Shown here in pieces: positions 12,212-24,999 of a stretch of 64,000 nt of DNA. The DNA comes from Rhodamnia argentea (Eukaryota; Streptophyta; Magnoliopsida; Myrtales; Myrtaceae), in NCBI RefSeq assembly GCF_020921035.1, contig NC_063156.1:29374283-29438282 (forward strand), given 5' to 3'. The notes beneath the pieces were generated by a model, which worked only from the letters and a program-made list of their open reading frames with translations, did not search any database and was not told the DNA's origin. The position numbers and the translations under genes were made by a program. Position 1 is the stretch's first letter. The number at the start of each line of letters is the position of its first letter.

Positions 12212-14341
12212 ATGTCAGAGAAAGATATCAATGACTGGCTTCCAATCACCAAGTCCAGGAAGGCCAAGTGGTGGTACTCTGCTTTTCACAATGTCACTGC
12301 CATGGTTGGAGCTGGGGTCCTAGGGCTTCCTTATGCCATATCTCAACTTGGGTGGTCAGTTTTTCCTTTCTTTTTTACATACATCAGCACATTCACTAAT
12401 CTTCTCATCTAGGTCTAGGTTTTTGTCTGGTTGCCAATATTTACTATTCCAGGGGACCTGGGGCCGCTGTCATGATCCTGTCATGGATCATCACACTATA
12501 CACTCTCTGGCAAATGGTGGAGATGCACGAGATGGTCCCCGGGAAGAGATTCGACCGGTACCATGAGCTAGGACAACACGCCTTCGGCGACAAGCTGGGG
12601 CTCTGGGTGGTGGTGCCACAGCAGCTGATGGTCGAGGTCGGGGTGAACATCGTGTACATGATAACTGGTGGTAAATCGCTCCAGAAATTCCATGACACGG
12701 TGTGCCCCGACTGTAAGCCGATCAAGACGACCTACTTCATCATGATCTTCGCGACGGTCCATTTGGTCCTCTCTCACCTCCCCAGCTTCAATTCCATCAC
12801 GGGCGTCTCTCTCGCCGCGGCCGTCATGTCTTTGAGGTATTAAATTCTTCAGACTCCCAAATAATTTTTTTGTGTCTGTTTATTGTAACCAGAGGAAATT
12901 ATATTTCTATAAATTAATAGTCCAAACACTATGTTTTGGTTCTTCTGATGCTGAAAGGATGCCTTTTGTCTCTCTTTTGGATACGCTTAGAATTAACCTG
13001 GGAGTTCATGTCAGGGTAAATTTTAGGTAGTTCCGTCTAATGTTTTAACTGATGAAGCGCTTTCGTTGTGGATCCAACACTGTCTGAAATTTTCATTGTT
13101 CAGCCTGCCATTTTTTCATGTTAATCTTCTTAAAAGAGCAACCATAACATGTAATTTCGCAGTTACTCGACAATCGCATGGGTAGCATCAGCAGACAGAG
13201 GGGTTCAACCAGACGTTCAATACGGAAGTAGGGCTTCGACAACCCCGGGCCGAGTGTTTGGGTTCTTCAGCGCGCTGGGCGATATTGCGTTTGCATTTGC
13301 TGGTCACAATGTCGTCCTGGAAATCCAGGCCACGATCCCTTCGACGCCGGAAAAGCCGTCCAAGAAACCGATGTGGAAGGGAGTGGTTTTAGCTTATGTG
13401 ATCGTCGCCTTGTGCTACTTTCCAGTCGCATTCGTTGGCTACCGGGTGTTCGGAAACTCGGTCCAGGATAACATCCTCATATCCCTCGAGAAGCCCCGTT
13501 GGCTCATCGCCGCGGCTAATATGTTTGTCGTGATTCATGTGATCGGGAGCTATCAGGTATAGATAGATAATTTCAATCCTCTCTCTCCATTCGATTACCC
13601 ATCTTTGTATGCTTTTCTTCCTCGTTCTCTTTTTGCCGACGAGGTGTCGTGTGGATATCAGGTGTTTGCGATACCGGTGTTCGATATGATAGAATCGTGC
13701 TTGGTGAAGAAAATGAAGTTCAAGCCGACTAGAATGCTCCGGTTCATTGCTCGCAACTCATATGTTGGTGAGTCATCCGAACTCGTTCCGACCCGAACCC
13801 TCATCTTATCTTTTTTATCAGATAGTCTTTCAAAATTGTCTCTTTCGTCACTCGATTAATCGGATACGAATTGTGTTTCACGATCAGCTTTGACAATGTT
13901 CCTGGCCATCACATTCCCATTTTTCGGAGGGCTTCTCAGCTTCTTCGGAGGATTTGCTTTTGCTCCCACAACATATTATGTAAGCAATTGGCACTATATT
14001 CACTAACTCGTATATCTTAACTTATACGCTGATTATTGTGGATTTTTTTTTAACTTTTGTATGATAATTTCAGCTGCCTTGCATCATGTGGCTTGCCATC
14101 TACAAGCCAAAGAAATTCAGCTTATCTTGGTTTGCTAACTGGGTATATTGGTTAATACACATCTTCTTCGTTTAAGTGATATTGCTTTGGCACTTTGTGC
14201 AGCTAAATCTAACATTTTCCTGATGAAAGTGCCTTTTTTCAGATCTGCATTATACTTGGCGTTTTGCTCATGGTCTTAGCCCCCATTGGTGCGTTGAGGG
14301 AGATCATAATTCAAGCCAAGAGCTTCAAATTTTATTCTTGA
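12212..14341 (+). CDS. LHT1-like: Lysine/histidine transporter 1-like amino-acid permease
   Basis: Exons: 12212-12354, 12453-12836, 13163-13556, 13662-13767, 13888-13979, 14074-14142 and 14243-14341, all with GT-AG junctions. The joined product is 428 residues, slightly shorter than Arabidopsis LHT1 (446). It matches the LHT branch of the amino acid/auxin permease family: DWLPI near the N-terminus, [80 protein letters not shown] and a C-terminal [11 protein letters not shown]. These proteins are plasma-membrane H+-coupled importers of neutral and acidic amino acids with about 10-11 membrane helices. The start at 12212 ([12 protein letters not shown]) is the first ATG in frame; the longer frame starts at TTG. 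The gene runs towards the DUF7950 gene, with 442 bp between the stops. No lesion is seen. Confidence 0.93.
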
Positions 14342-14783
14342 TACATAGTCCTATTGGACAGAGGGCAAAGATGGAAAGGAATCGTGTGTTAAGTTGATAG
14401 GATTTTTCTTAATTCATTCGTGTCAAATACTATTAATGTCCATAGGCTTTGGAGATGAAATTCTTTTATCAAATTATGAATTGATGTCTATTCATTGTTT
14501 TCCTCAGTTTATATTTTGTCTACTCTTATGATCGCATCTTCTCTCGAGATAAATATCGAACCAAAGCGATATTTCGGGCATTCTTCGATTTGTCCGTCCT
14601 CAAAATCCAACAATGCTTCAAAAATTTAAATAGAAAAAACCAATATTACTATTACAACGCAAATATGTTGCGAAACAGCAGATATTAACAAATATTCACA
14701 ACTTTTAAGCGTCCCACGATTTTTGTTTTCCCATTTTTCCTTTCATTATTGTCCCTCTCCTTTGGGAAGGGGTGATTTTGTAA
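14342..14783. other. Intergenic spacer between two convergent genes
   Basis: This 442-bp AT-rich spacer separates the stop of the LHT gene (+) from the stop of the DUF7950 gene (-). It must contain both 3' UTRs and polyadenylation signals. No separate gene is seen. Confidence 0.6.
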
Positions 14784-17551
14784 TTAAAGTCCCAAACCGA
14801 GAGTTAGAGCGGCGTCGACGTCGAGCCTCCATGCAAAACCACCGCCGTCCATCCTCCACACATCGCACGGCAGCGTGAGCGAGTAGCTTCTCCCCTCGCC
14901 ACTTCTCGCGTACTGCATCCTCACCCTGCACGCGAACGCCGCCGTCTCAGGCGCTCCCTCCTTCGCCACCAGCCACACCATGAGCTTGCTCCGGTCCTCC
15001 GCCGCACCCACCATCCTCCTGAACGCCCCGTTAGCCCACGTGACCCTTCCCCAACCGTCGGATGTGAATCCCGGACACGTGTCTGTCTCCAGGTTGCTCC
15101 TCCTCTCGGCGTCCGTGCGCCCCAAAGCATCCGAAGCCACCCACGTGTCGGCCACCCATTCGACGGTGATCGTTGACGCCACTATTGAGTTTCGTGGCGT
15201 CGCCTGGTTCTGCACAGCTGACGTCCGATGCACTGGACTGAGCACACGTGGCATCATCGACGGCTTCTCGGGAAAGTAGCTCTCTTTGGGGGGGGCTCCG
15301 TCTTTATTGCCGAAGCCGAGCCATTTGAGGGAGCGAGGTCCTGGAGTCTCTCCCAAGTCTGCATAAAGATTATAAAAAATAACTAAGTTCACCTTCTTTA
15401 CCATTTGTAGACAAAAATAAAAGTTCATTAGCATCATGTCTACACCAAAATCGATGCATAACCTATATGGTGAAGATCTTAGTCTAAACCAAAAGATGCA
15501 ACACCACACTTTAAAAAAAAAAACTTATTTAGCTTAAAAGAAAACCTAAGATGTACACGTGCATATAATATGAAATTTAAAGCTTGTTTAGCTTTCTTGT
15601 TTGACAATGTTTCGTGGGTCTCATATTGATGTAAAACGAAACTAATCTCAAAGGACTGTATCGCGTCAGCAACTGCAACTATATATTATTTAGAAAGAAG
15701 TCGGATAAAAAAATGAAGTTGTTTACTAGTTGGCGATGATGTCTGTTTGGATTAATCATGCTTTTTTGGGTACAATTGTTTTTTTAGATGTTTGGCTATT
15801 TTTTCGTGAAATTTCCCTTCTACTCTTTATCACGTTGACGCCTGAGTAATTGAAACGACTTTGTTAAAGAACCACTTTGAGCACTTGTTAAATATAGAAA
15901 GGAAACTTATTCTTTTCACCGCACTAAATTATTGGTTATTGCAATTAATGCTGCGAAGTCACATTTATTATTTCTTTTTTTTTGTCATAATTATTTTTTT
16001 TATTAAGTATGCCTTTAACAAACACCCTAAGAAAGCTCATTAAAGCGATCCTCCTAACTATAATATAGGAACTTTTGTTTGCTTGGTACAATTATATACA
16101 ATCTAACTATAATACACACACGACATATGTTGGAACAAGAGTGTCAATGTATCATATATGTTTTATTCTATCACCGATAGATCATAGAAAATTCTTTAAG
16201 GAAAATGCTTTCTTAATAGTACTGAACAAGACAGTAGTGTTAGGTACGATATAATTTCAATCGTAGATCCACCCATAATCACGAGTATTTTGAATAAAGC
16301 ATTCATTAATTAGGAGGTCGTGTGGTCAGAAATAATAAACAATATTTCAGGTTCATAGACTAGCAGCTCCTAATGCTTTACTAACTATTCAACTACCTTT
16401 TTAATTCTAAAGACGTTATTTCAAATTGACTTCATTCATTTCCCTTTTTGCCTACACCTGCTTTGGCCACGTGAATTAGAAAATTTGGAAAAGGAATTTT
16501 CTTTTTTGGGTGCAGATAGGACTGCATATACTTAAAGTCTAAAAAGATTTATAGAAATCTTTTTGAAGTTATTTTTTCACATAAATTATTTGTGCATCCT
16601 TGATGATTGTGAGAAAACTAAAAGCAAAGGGCTTCCTTTGTAAAATCATTATTCTTACTTATCCATGATAACTTCATAAATCATCGTCCTTTTGAATCTT
16701 TCCAATCTAGATGAATAATGAATCCTTTTTTGCTCCCAATGTCACATAGCACGCAAAGATTATTATTCTTAAATTATCCAGCATAACTTTATATAAAATA
16801 CCTATATTTATCATTCTATCTATATAAAGAGCTAGAAAAAGCAGTTCATCAGAAGAACATGCGTGTATTAAAACATGAACCTACTTCATTTGTATATTAA
16901 CACGTGTCTTAAGAACGTTCGATAAACATACTTATAAAAGTATTAATTTAAAAGAAGCTGCTAGCCCGACAATTTGACAATACCATCAGCTATTTCCGAT
17001 CATCCGATCTTCCAATCAACGTGTGCTTTATGCAAAACACGCGGTGATAGCTTGTGAATCTACCGTTTAGATTATACCATTTATAACAATACTGTCATAA
17101 AAACATTTCCGTAATTCTAAATCATTTTCATATTTATCGAGGAACAAAACCCATAGAAATAACAAACATGCATCAGATAATTGCACTTCTTAGTGATCTG
17201 GGAAAAGAAAAAAGCACGGGTCATTAAGATAATCCATCTTATTAAGCCAAGGGAATCTCTCTCACCTGATGATCCATACACGATCTTCTCCTCACAACCC
17301 GGCTTTCGTTTTCTGTTGCGTCGTGAGGCGGGCTTCTTGCTGTCGTCGTTCCCACGCTTGCTGCGTCTCCTCCTCTTTTTGATCCCCGGCTTGATGTTAC
17401 AGAGCCCGCTGTTCTCGGGCGAGGAACTAGATCCGCCAGAAGCCGACCCACTGGCAGCCGGCTTCGGAGCGATCGGCCGGAATCTGAGCAAGATCCTGTC
17501 CATCTCGGACGCCGACATGGAATAATAATAGCCACTTCTCCCGGTTGCCAT
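14784..17551 (-). CDS. DUF7950-type plant protein, two exons with a long intron
   Basis: Exon 1 is 17551-17266 and exon 2 is 15358-14784. The donor ATCAG|GTGAGA and acceptor TATGCAG|AC join in phase 1 to give 286 residues. The N-terminus has the family-typical MDRILLRFRPIAPKP, then a Ser-rich and a Lys/Arg-rich segment (KKRRRRSKRG, RRNRKRKP) that could act as a nuclear localisation signal. The C-terminal domain holds VEWVADTWV, NLETDTCPGF, GWGRVTWAN, the stretch around MVWLVAKE, and LPCDVWRMDGGGFAWRLDVDAAL, which I recognise as the conserved plant domain now called DUF7950. Its molecular role is unknown. The start at 17551 is the first in-frame ATG; an upstream GTG-initiated extension is unlikely. 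The intron is about 1.9 kb and holds nothing I recognise. Confidence 0.82.
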
Positions 17552-17760
17552 GCTCAACACCCCTCCTCCTTCAACATGTTTCACGGTATATATCTACAAA
17601 ACGACATACGCATAAAACGTACTCTGCGTTGAACTCTCCCCCTCACTTATGATCCTCTTGGGGCCTGAACAAGTTCATGTCTTGCTTGAGGTCCGAGAAA
17701 ACAACAGAGGAGGAACCGATTGGCTTCACTTTGCATGGAGCTATGACACATGCCACTAAT

Positions 17761-17801
17761 AATATATAGAGAGAGACAGTGTGGGCACGGCGACCCACGT
17801 G
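17761..17801 (-). promoter_or_regulatory. TATA box and G-box of the DUF7950 gene
   Basis: On the minus strand TATATATT occupies 17768-17761, about 210 nt upstream of the ATG at 17551. A G-box, CACGTG, lies just upstream of it at 17796-17801. G-boxes bind bHLH and bZIP factors and are common in light- and ABA-responsive promoters. The arrangement is plausible, but the start site is not proven. Confidence 0.45.
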
Positions 17802-17899
17802 ATTGCGTACGCGTGTTTGAGTCAATGTAGCGAGGCGAGGGAACCATCCGATTAGGGAAGGAGAGTAATAATTGGTTGAAGGACGGGCTCAAACTGGGA

Positions 17900-20800
17900 C
17901 CCGCCCGGAGAGACGCGTCTCATTGATAGAGGTGGACACCAAAAGGGAGTTATTGAAAATTATTAATCAAGGGAAGTTCCTTCACGTTCTTTGTGATTCT
18001 CTAAACAAACCGCGACGATGACCATAGTGAAAATAATGATACTAATTATAATAGAAAGACCGAGGCAATTAGGGGACTGGCCTTGGCCAAGACATTATAC
18101 AGTTCTATAGAAGTTAGGCCTTTTGGCAAGATATTATTCAATTTTCAAGAAGTTTATCTGATATGAACATATGTCAAATTCGATATCATCCGGAGAACAC
18201 GTCTTCTCAATCTCTCTTGAACGAAATACGTAGCATTGGTGCACATTCTATGTATATACTTGCCTTTTGTTCTTCTGTGCTTTAATATTTTGAAAAATCC
18301 ATGCTTCATCGGCTTTTCCATGAAGCTGCTAGTGCCAAAAAGAGAGAAATTACTTCAAAACTTCAAGCAAGTTTGAAAATTACCATCACTAATCAAAATT
18401 TACCAACCATAGATGAAAAGTCTGTGATTTTAATCAACTGCTAATCTTGGCTTATGCTAACGACGATATATTTGCCCAATAATAGAGGACGAGGCAATAT
18501 AGCAAACTATGTTAATTCATCTACAGAGAAAACCAGCAAATAAGTGCCAATATTCCTAGTGAATACTCGCTCAATTACGCATTACTCTTTGCAACCCTTA
18601 ACGCTTTTTGTTGAATTATTCTGTCATCTTAAAGCTGCTCCAAAGCTAGGTTGACTCTGTTAAAAGGAGAAGAAGGAGAGTAAGGTTGGTGCACTTCAAC
18701 ACTCTCACGTTATGTCTTTGCCAAAGTCACATGGGAACTTGTCTAGATATGTATGAGATCGACCTTTTATAACACTCCGATTAATTTCATCGGTTCTCAA
18801 AGAGCACTATCTTAAACCACACAGTTACAATTACTAAGGCAAGAGACGCCTTGGACTAGTCTCGAGAAAGTTACTTGTCACAGTGCTCTAAGCCGTGAGA
18901 CACTTTTCAGCTATCAACGTGATGTCATGTCTTGAATAAATCGGCTGAATTATCGATGATATATCATATGTTATATAGATGACCCGTGAGAATATCAGAC
19001 AATTGCATGTTTGAGCATCACGGATCTAAGTTTTGGGATTTGCTTGTTTCTTTTGGTTAGTACACTGATTAAACAATAATTGACGTGCTTATGCTTAAGC
19101 ACAAGGTAAGACATTTCATAGGATGGTTCTACAAGGCACAAGTTGAAATCATTTTTGGTCAGTCAGCTTCATAGAGTGATAGCAAAGTCATAGCCAATGA
19201 CCGAAAGCAGTGTAGCTGTCCACCCACAAAAGGAGAAAAGCAGGCTATTTACGTGTCCCTGATGTCTCTAGCACCCCATTATTTTGTGTCAATCTAAACG
19301 TGAATTTATGAAAAATATCTCAAGATAGGGTAGATAAGCACAAAATCCATGCATTTTTCTCGTTCTTTCGCTTGTAGGCAACGAACCTCCAGAGACATTT
19401 TGACACGTTCTGAGCCCGTACTTCTCTCGTCATGGAGTCATCAATTGGCTCTCTCCAATGCCTGCAGGCCAAGCTATCGACTCAATCATTCAACGTTCTA
19501 TCCAGAAATTGAGATAGGCTTCTCTCTCTGCGCCACGTTCCCCGAGTCAATTATTGTGAAATAGGCAAACGGCCATTTTGTTGATAATGACAAGGACCCA
19601 AACCTTCCCTTGTTCAAACTCTTTGCTATCTGTCCATGGCAATTGGCAAGAACCCCAACACCCCACCCCCACCACCCCCCCAAAAAAAAAGCAAAAATGA
19701 CTACATGATCTGCAAAAATCTTCTTGGTTTCTTACATCCTCCGCCTATCTTGTCAAAGTGGTGCTATTCCAATGTGGCCGTTTACCAGAACAGAACCGAA
19801 ATGGTTGGTACAAATGAAGAATGTTTCCCTCATAAGAGAAACAGAATTCGTGCAGGTATACAAGGCAGATCTCTCTTGTTTTGTTAGAATATGAGTTGTT
19901 TTTTTGTTTTGTTTTTTTTTTTTTTGTTTTTGCGTGGTAAATTGAGTTGATCAGGCAGCTTCCTTCGTGACCAAAAGTTTTTAACTTGAAGATGCATCTC
20001 ATGTACTCCTCATTACAATTTAATCAATTTTAAATAATCACGCATTATCTTATAAATGGCATGATAATGATATGTACCCATGTTTTATCTTGGACTAAAT
20101 TAGTTTGGATAAGTCGAAGATGAAGTGACAAAGAAGGAAACTTCTCTTGCGTATGTCCCGAGTCTCGGAGTAGATGATCGTCTATGCATTAGAACAACCT
20201 GTGATACTAAGCTTCGCTCGTGTCCAAAAATCTAATCTGCCACTTAAATGGAGTTATGTGATTGGAGATGAATTTTATGCCCTAACACTTTATGAAGCAA
20301 TATCTCGTGGATGGGACCATATGCTCATTACATGTCACACCAGAAGACAAGTCCATGCTTGACTCTCGGGTTTCTTTTTGGAGTGAAAGAACCTATCCTT
20401 TACAAGAATGGCAGCTCCTGGAATTTGGTTGGTCCAACACCAACCAATTACGAGACCAAACATCTCTTGAAAAGAGAGAAATGCATGTCATGTATTGACT
20501 CATAGTGTACCTCTCAAACATATAATTATCCTAAGAGACACGCCAGGCACGAAACTCCCAAAACCCTAATGGATCATCAATCGCCTCTTCAACTGCAATT
20601 ATAAGCATACTCGGGGTCTTCTGAAATCTAATTATAAGAATATTAGTATTAATGATAAAATTGAGAGAGACACGCGATGTGAACGGTCCATGTACATTTA
20701 GCATTAACAAGCCATAAACCAAAAAAAAAAAAAAAAATCGGTAGACACAGCTCTGATTGTGGAAGTTAGGACCTATCATTGATTCATTTAATATTAATAA

Positions 20801-22586
20801 AAATGCTTGCCGAGATCATATGTCTGGCCAAAAGTTGCAGATACTGTGTGATCTTTGATCTAGAGGAGTTAATAATTAATCTGCCTTAAAGGGGAACCAA
20901 AGTCACCAAAGTACAACTCTTCCCGCACGTCTTGTAGATTTCGTAGTTGCTGTCTTTGGAAGGAAATCCGATCTACCACCATGATTTGAGCCGTGTGAAC
21001 CAGTGGTTTTAGAGCACGTCAAACGAAAGAGTCACGAGTCATAAAAGTAAACAACATTGATAAATTTGACTTTTAACTAAGCTGTCAAATATCCTCGGAA
21101 CACCGCCACGTGTCCGCGTGGGTACCGACTACTCAAAACTTGTATTTTCCCATGAAGCCACTAGAAAGAATGTCTCTCTAGGGCAACGAAAAAGAGGCCC
21201 AAGCACCGGTTTGGATAATTTTCTTTGTTTGAAATGCTGAGTGTGAATACTATAGTAAGACTTGCGTTTAGGAATTGCCATCTATCCGGTAACCCCTAAA
21301 TCCCCGGATGCCACCCGTGAGAAGTCATTTTTTTTATTTTTAATTCGAGTATGAAGATTGGAGAAGACAAAGAATGTTTATTTTGACTAATAATGACTCA
21401 GAATGTCGCTCATGAGTCGGAGAGAGTTTTAGGTATGCTCTCAAAATGAGAACTTGATCGTGTTTTCATTCGCTTGGATAGATAGGTATGGCATGCTTCA
21501 TGAGCACCTTCCGATATTTTCGCAGATCAACTTAGGGCAGACTAATTTCAGCTGGTCTACCTATACACATCTCAAGATGAGTTTACATTCCAAGTGGATA
21601 AGGAGCCATCTTCACTCTTTTTTAAGCAAAAGAGACAACAAATACAGATGATGAAATCGAAGAGGAAAGAACGAAATAGGAAGTTAACGTGGTTCAGCCA
21701 CTGGGACGACGTCCATGGGCGAAGCAGGAAGAACAATTTACTAAGTCAGAATATGAAGTATAACAACAGACAAAAGCTATCGAAAACCTAACATCAAATG
21801 TACCTAGTATATCTGAAGCACTCTAAAATATCGAAACTCAATACTTTGAACTAAAACTCGCAAAAAGAATACGCGACCAACTAGCTAGGCCCTAGGCTCC
21901 ATAAAAAAATTCATGGAAGCCGTATCTCGAATCGTTCATGTACATTAAGGAAAACAAAACCAAGGCATTATCATTGTGTTGAGGAGGAAAACAACATTAA
22001 AGTCTTACTTATGTAAAGAGTCATACTAATATGTATAATCAAGTGATCTTATTTGTTAATAATATGTCAACTTGCACCAAATCGAAGTTAATTATTGGAG
22101 ATAGGATAACTCGTGGACTTTCCTTTTCTCCCCTAAAGGCTTCCTTTGTTTTGTTTTGTTTTTTGTTTTTTTTTTTGGGTCATGAGACATGTTACATTTT
22201 GTTGGGCAAAGATGGGCCACCTCGGGCCTATAGCTGACTTATAAGCACAAAAAGCGGGTCGAGCCCCATCAAAGATGAAAGATCGCCTCCACTCTTTTAG
22301 CTACATGTTTCTTCTCTGCTTTCTAATCTACCAGACCGAGTGTAATTCAAATAATGCACGTTCCTTCCTTGTATACCAAGGAAGAATGCCGCTTAATTTC
22401 CAGCGAACCATTGATCTATCTCGTACAATTCTTCTACCATATCGCAGAAAAATCATCTGAAATTGCAGAAACAGAACAACTGGTGGTGGTCATAACACAC
22501 AATTTATTCATAACTTAGCAGCAGTAGGAAATTGGTAAAGGCAAAGCAATATGTCCCTTGGCCGTTCATAAGAGAGAAGCAAGCTC
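17900..22586. other. 4.7-kb stretch without recognised genes
   Basis: All open frames here are under 90 codons, many read through poly-A or poly-T runs, and none resembles a known family. 19636-19720 is C-rich and then A-rich low complexity. At about 21670-21730 the phrase taacgtggttcagcc...gacgtccatgggcg resembles sequence common in plant Copia-type LTRs, so a retrotransposon remnant is possible. I see no tRNA or CRISPR-like array. Confidence 0.5.
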
Positions 22587-24880
22587 TCAGAGCCTGGAAG
22601 ACCCCCTAGGATGATGCACGACGATGTGATTGTAGGCTTCGAGCGTCAGGAAATCATCCAACACCGGCGCAGTGCATTGCCTTGTGAATATCTTGCCAGC
22701 CTCCTTGTACATCCCACTCCTGAACTTGTCCTTCCCAACCTCTCTCTCAATCCTGGCCAGCTCTTCCTCCACCACCCTCCCGAACAGATCCAAGCTCGCT
22801 CTCACTCCAACCCCATCTCCGTCCAGCTCCACACCGTACTTCAGCCACTGCCAGTTCTGGACTCGGCTGATCTCGGCAGTTGCAGCATCCTCCATGAGAT
22901 TGTAAAGCGGGACCGACCCCGTCCCTGTGAGCCAGGCTGCCAGGTATTGGATCCCGACCCGAGTGTTGAGCCGGAGACCTTCCATAGTCCGGACCCCTCT
23001 CGGCCTCTGAAGGAGGTCTTCATCAGTTATGTTGGCCGCGTCCTCTCTCTTGACCGATTGGATCTGGTGCGGCGCGTTGCCCATTTGATTCTTGAAGACT
23101 TCCACACACGTCGGGATTAACCCTGGGTGCGCGGCCCATGTCCCATCATGCCCGGCCCTGACTTCTCTAAGCTTGTCCTTCCGTACTAGTTCCAGCGCCA
23201 CCTCATTGGCTGCGGGATCATCTCTGATCGGGATTTGAGCCGCCTGTCAGAAAATTAGGACAACAGATTTTCGTTAGACCGATAGCGAAAGGCTCAGCTC
23301 TACTTCAGTACTAAAAAGGAATTCCATACCATGCCTCCCATGGCATGAACACCGCGGCGATGGCAAGTCCGGATGAGGAGATCGGAGTAAGACCTCATGA
23401 AGTGCTGGGTCATCCCGACCTGAAACCTGTCGGGCAGGAGACGATCGGGGTGAGCCTGGAAGGTCTTGACATAGCTGAAGATGTAGTCCCATCTTCCGCA
23501 ATTCAAACCGACCGAGTGATCCCTCAGCTCGTACAGGATCTCATCCATCTGGAACACGGCGGGTAGTGTCTCTATCAACACTGTCGCCCTTATGCTCCCT
23601 CTCTCAATTCCTGCCATCTTCTCTGCCCTCTCAAAGACGCAGTTCCACATCTTGGCTTCCCTGTGGATCCCAATGCATGAATGCCTTTAGCTAATATTCA
23701 TGGAAAACTTCCGGAGGCACTCTGGCCTCGCATAGTACAGTAATACAGTTAATAAACCTTGATAAACTAACACAAGAAGGAAATGGACCATGCACCGAGT
23801 GTTGTAATGCTAATAGCATCCTATTTCACACAAACCAGGACATTTCATTGTCCATTGAGCGATCACAGACAAACTTACTTTAAACTCGCGGACTAATAGA
23901 TCATCAAATGTGAAATCATCCCCCGGTCTGCTGTTCGTCAATCCGATCGATGTTTCCCATAGATCGATATGTAAGAACAATCCGTCATGTAAAGTACCTG
24001 GAATGCTCCATCTTAGGGAGATAGAAGAAGGGCCCGAACCCCTCACCCTGCGTTTTCCTGAAGGAAGCGTAGTTGTGGAAGAAGTAGAGGCCGAAGTCGA
24101 CGAGGCAACCGGTCGCAGGCTCGCCGTCGATGAGGATGTGGGACTCGGGCAGGTGCCAACCTCGGGGCCTGACAAAGAGCTTGGCAATCTGGTCATTGAG
24201 CTTGTAGACCCTGTTTCGGGCCTCATCGTGGAAGGTTATGGTCCCATCCACCGCATCCTTCAGGCTCACTTGCCCTCTCATCAGGTTCTCCCAGCTCGGG
24301 GACAGCGCATCTTCGAAGTCCGCCTGTTTATACGAACGAAGCATGTCATTATCGTAATCACAATAGACTCCCAGACTCGAGCTCTAGCATCAAGTAAGTT
24401 CATTATAATTCTCCTAAATGAGTTGGCAATGTCAGATGAGCGTGATGATTCGATAGTGGATTTGAAGATATAGAATTCGCTCACCATGAAAACTTTGGCG
24501 CCGGAGTTGAGCGCGTTGATGATCATCTTGCGCTCGACGGGGCCAGTGATCTCCACCCTCCGGTCGGCCACGGCCGGGGGGACCAGCGCGCACGTCCACT
24601 CGCTTTCCCTCACGTACCTGGTGGCGGGGTCGAACCCGGGCAGCGCGCCCGCGTTGTAGCGCTGCTTGGCGTCACGACGGCACTCCATGGCGTACTTGAT
24701 GCGGGCCCTAAACTCCCTCTGCAGATCGGCGACGAACTGCAAGGCGCCCCTGGTGAGGACTTTGGCGAATTGGGCGTCATAACGCCCTCTGATGTCCACT
24801 CCCTCAGGGACGTCGAAGCCGGACTCGGTGTTGGCCTTGTTGGTCGCTGGCCCCTGGTATGTGAATGACCCAAGACCCAT
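22587..24880 (-). CDS. MLS: Malate synthase, glyoxysomal
   Basis: Exons: 24880-24485, 24323-23998, 23660-23330 and 23243-22587, with GT-AG junctions. The product is 569 residues, the usual plant length. It condenses acetyl-CoA and glyoxylate to malate in the glyoxylate cycle, which supports seedlings living on stored lipid. Recognisable blocks are YDAQFAKVL-like near the N-terminus, [37 protein letters not shown], the catalytic-region [45 protein letters not shown] and [28 protein letters not shown]. The last three residues are SRL, a type-1 peroxisomal targeting signal. The start MGLGSF at 24880 is the first in-frame ATG; the longer frame opens at TTG. No disabling change is seen. The gene is divergent from the CDKG kinase gene to its right. 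Confidence 0.96.
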
Positions 24881-24963
24881 AATCTTTTTCTCGGGACTGA
24901 TGGCGCTACTTGGCAAAGTTTCGAACGTCGATGTAAGGAATACAGGTGTTAGGGGTTGTGGAA

Positions 24964-24970
24964 TTATATA
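24964..24970 (-). promoter_or_regulatory. TATA box of malate synthase
   Basis: The minus strand reads CCTATATAATTCC, with the TATATAA core at 24970-24964. It lies 84 nt upstream of the ATG, which leaves a short leader of about 50-60 nt. Position and sequence fit a strong plant TATA element, as expected for an inducible gene. Confidence 0.6.
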
Positions 24971-24999
24971 GGAACGAAGCAAAGAGGCGAGTGGATAGG

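Noticed and set aside
14921-15279. Open frames of 69-99 codons on both strands overlapping the DUF7950 exon
   Set aside because: They are GC-rich shadows of the real minus-strand exon, which matches a conserved family across its length.
22611-23120. 169-codon plus-strand frame (and others) over malate synthase
   Set aside because: Antisense shadows; the minus strand encodes the complete conserved enzyme.
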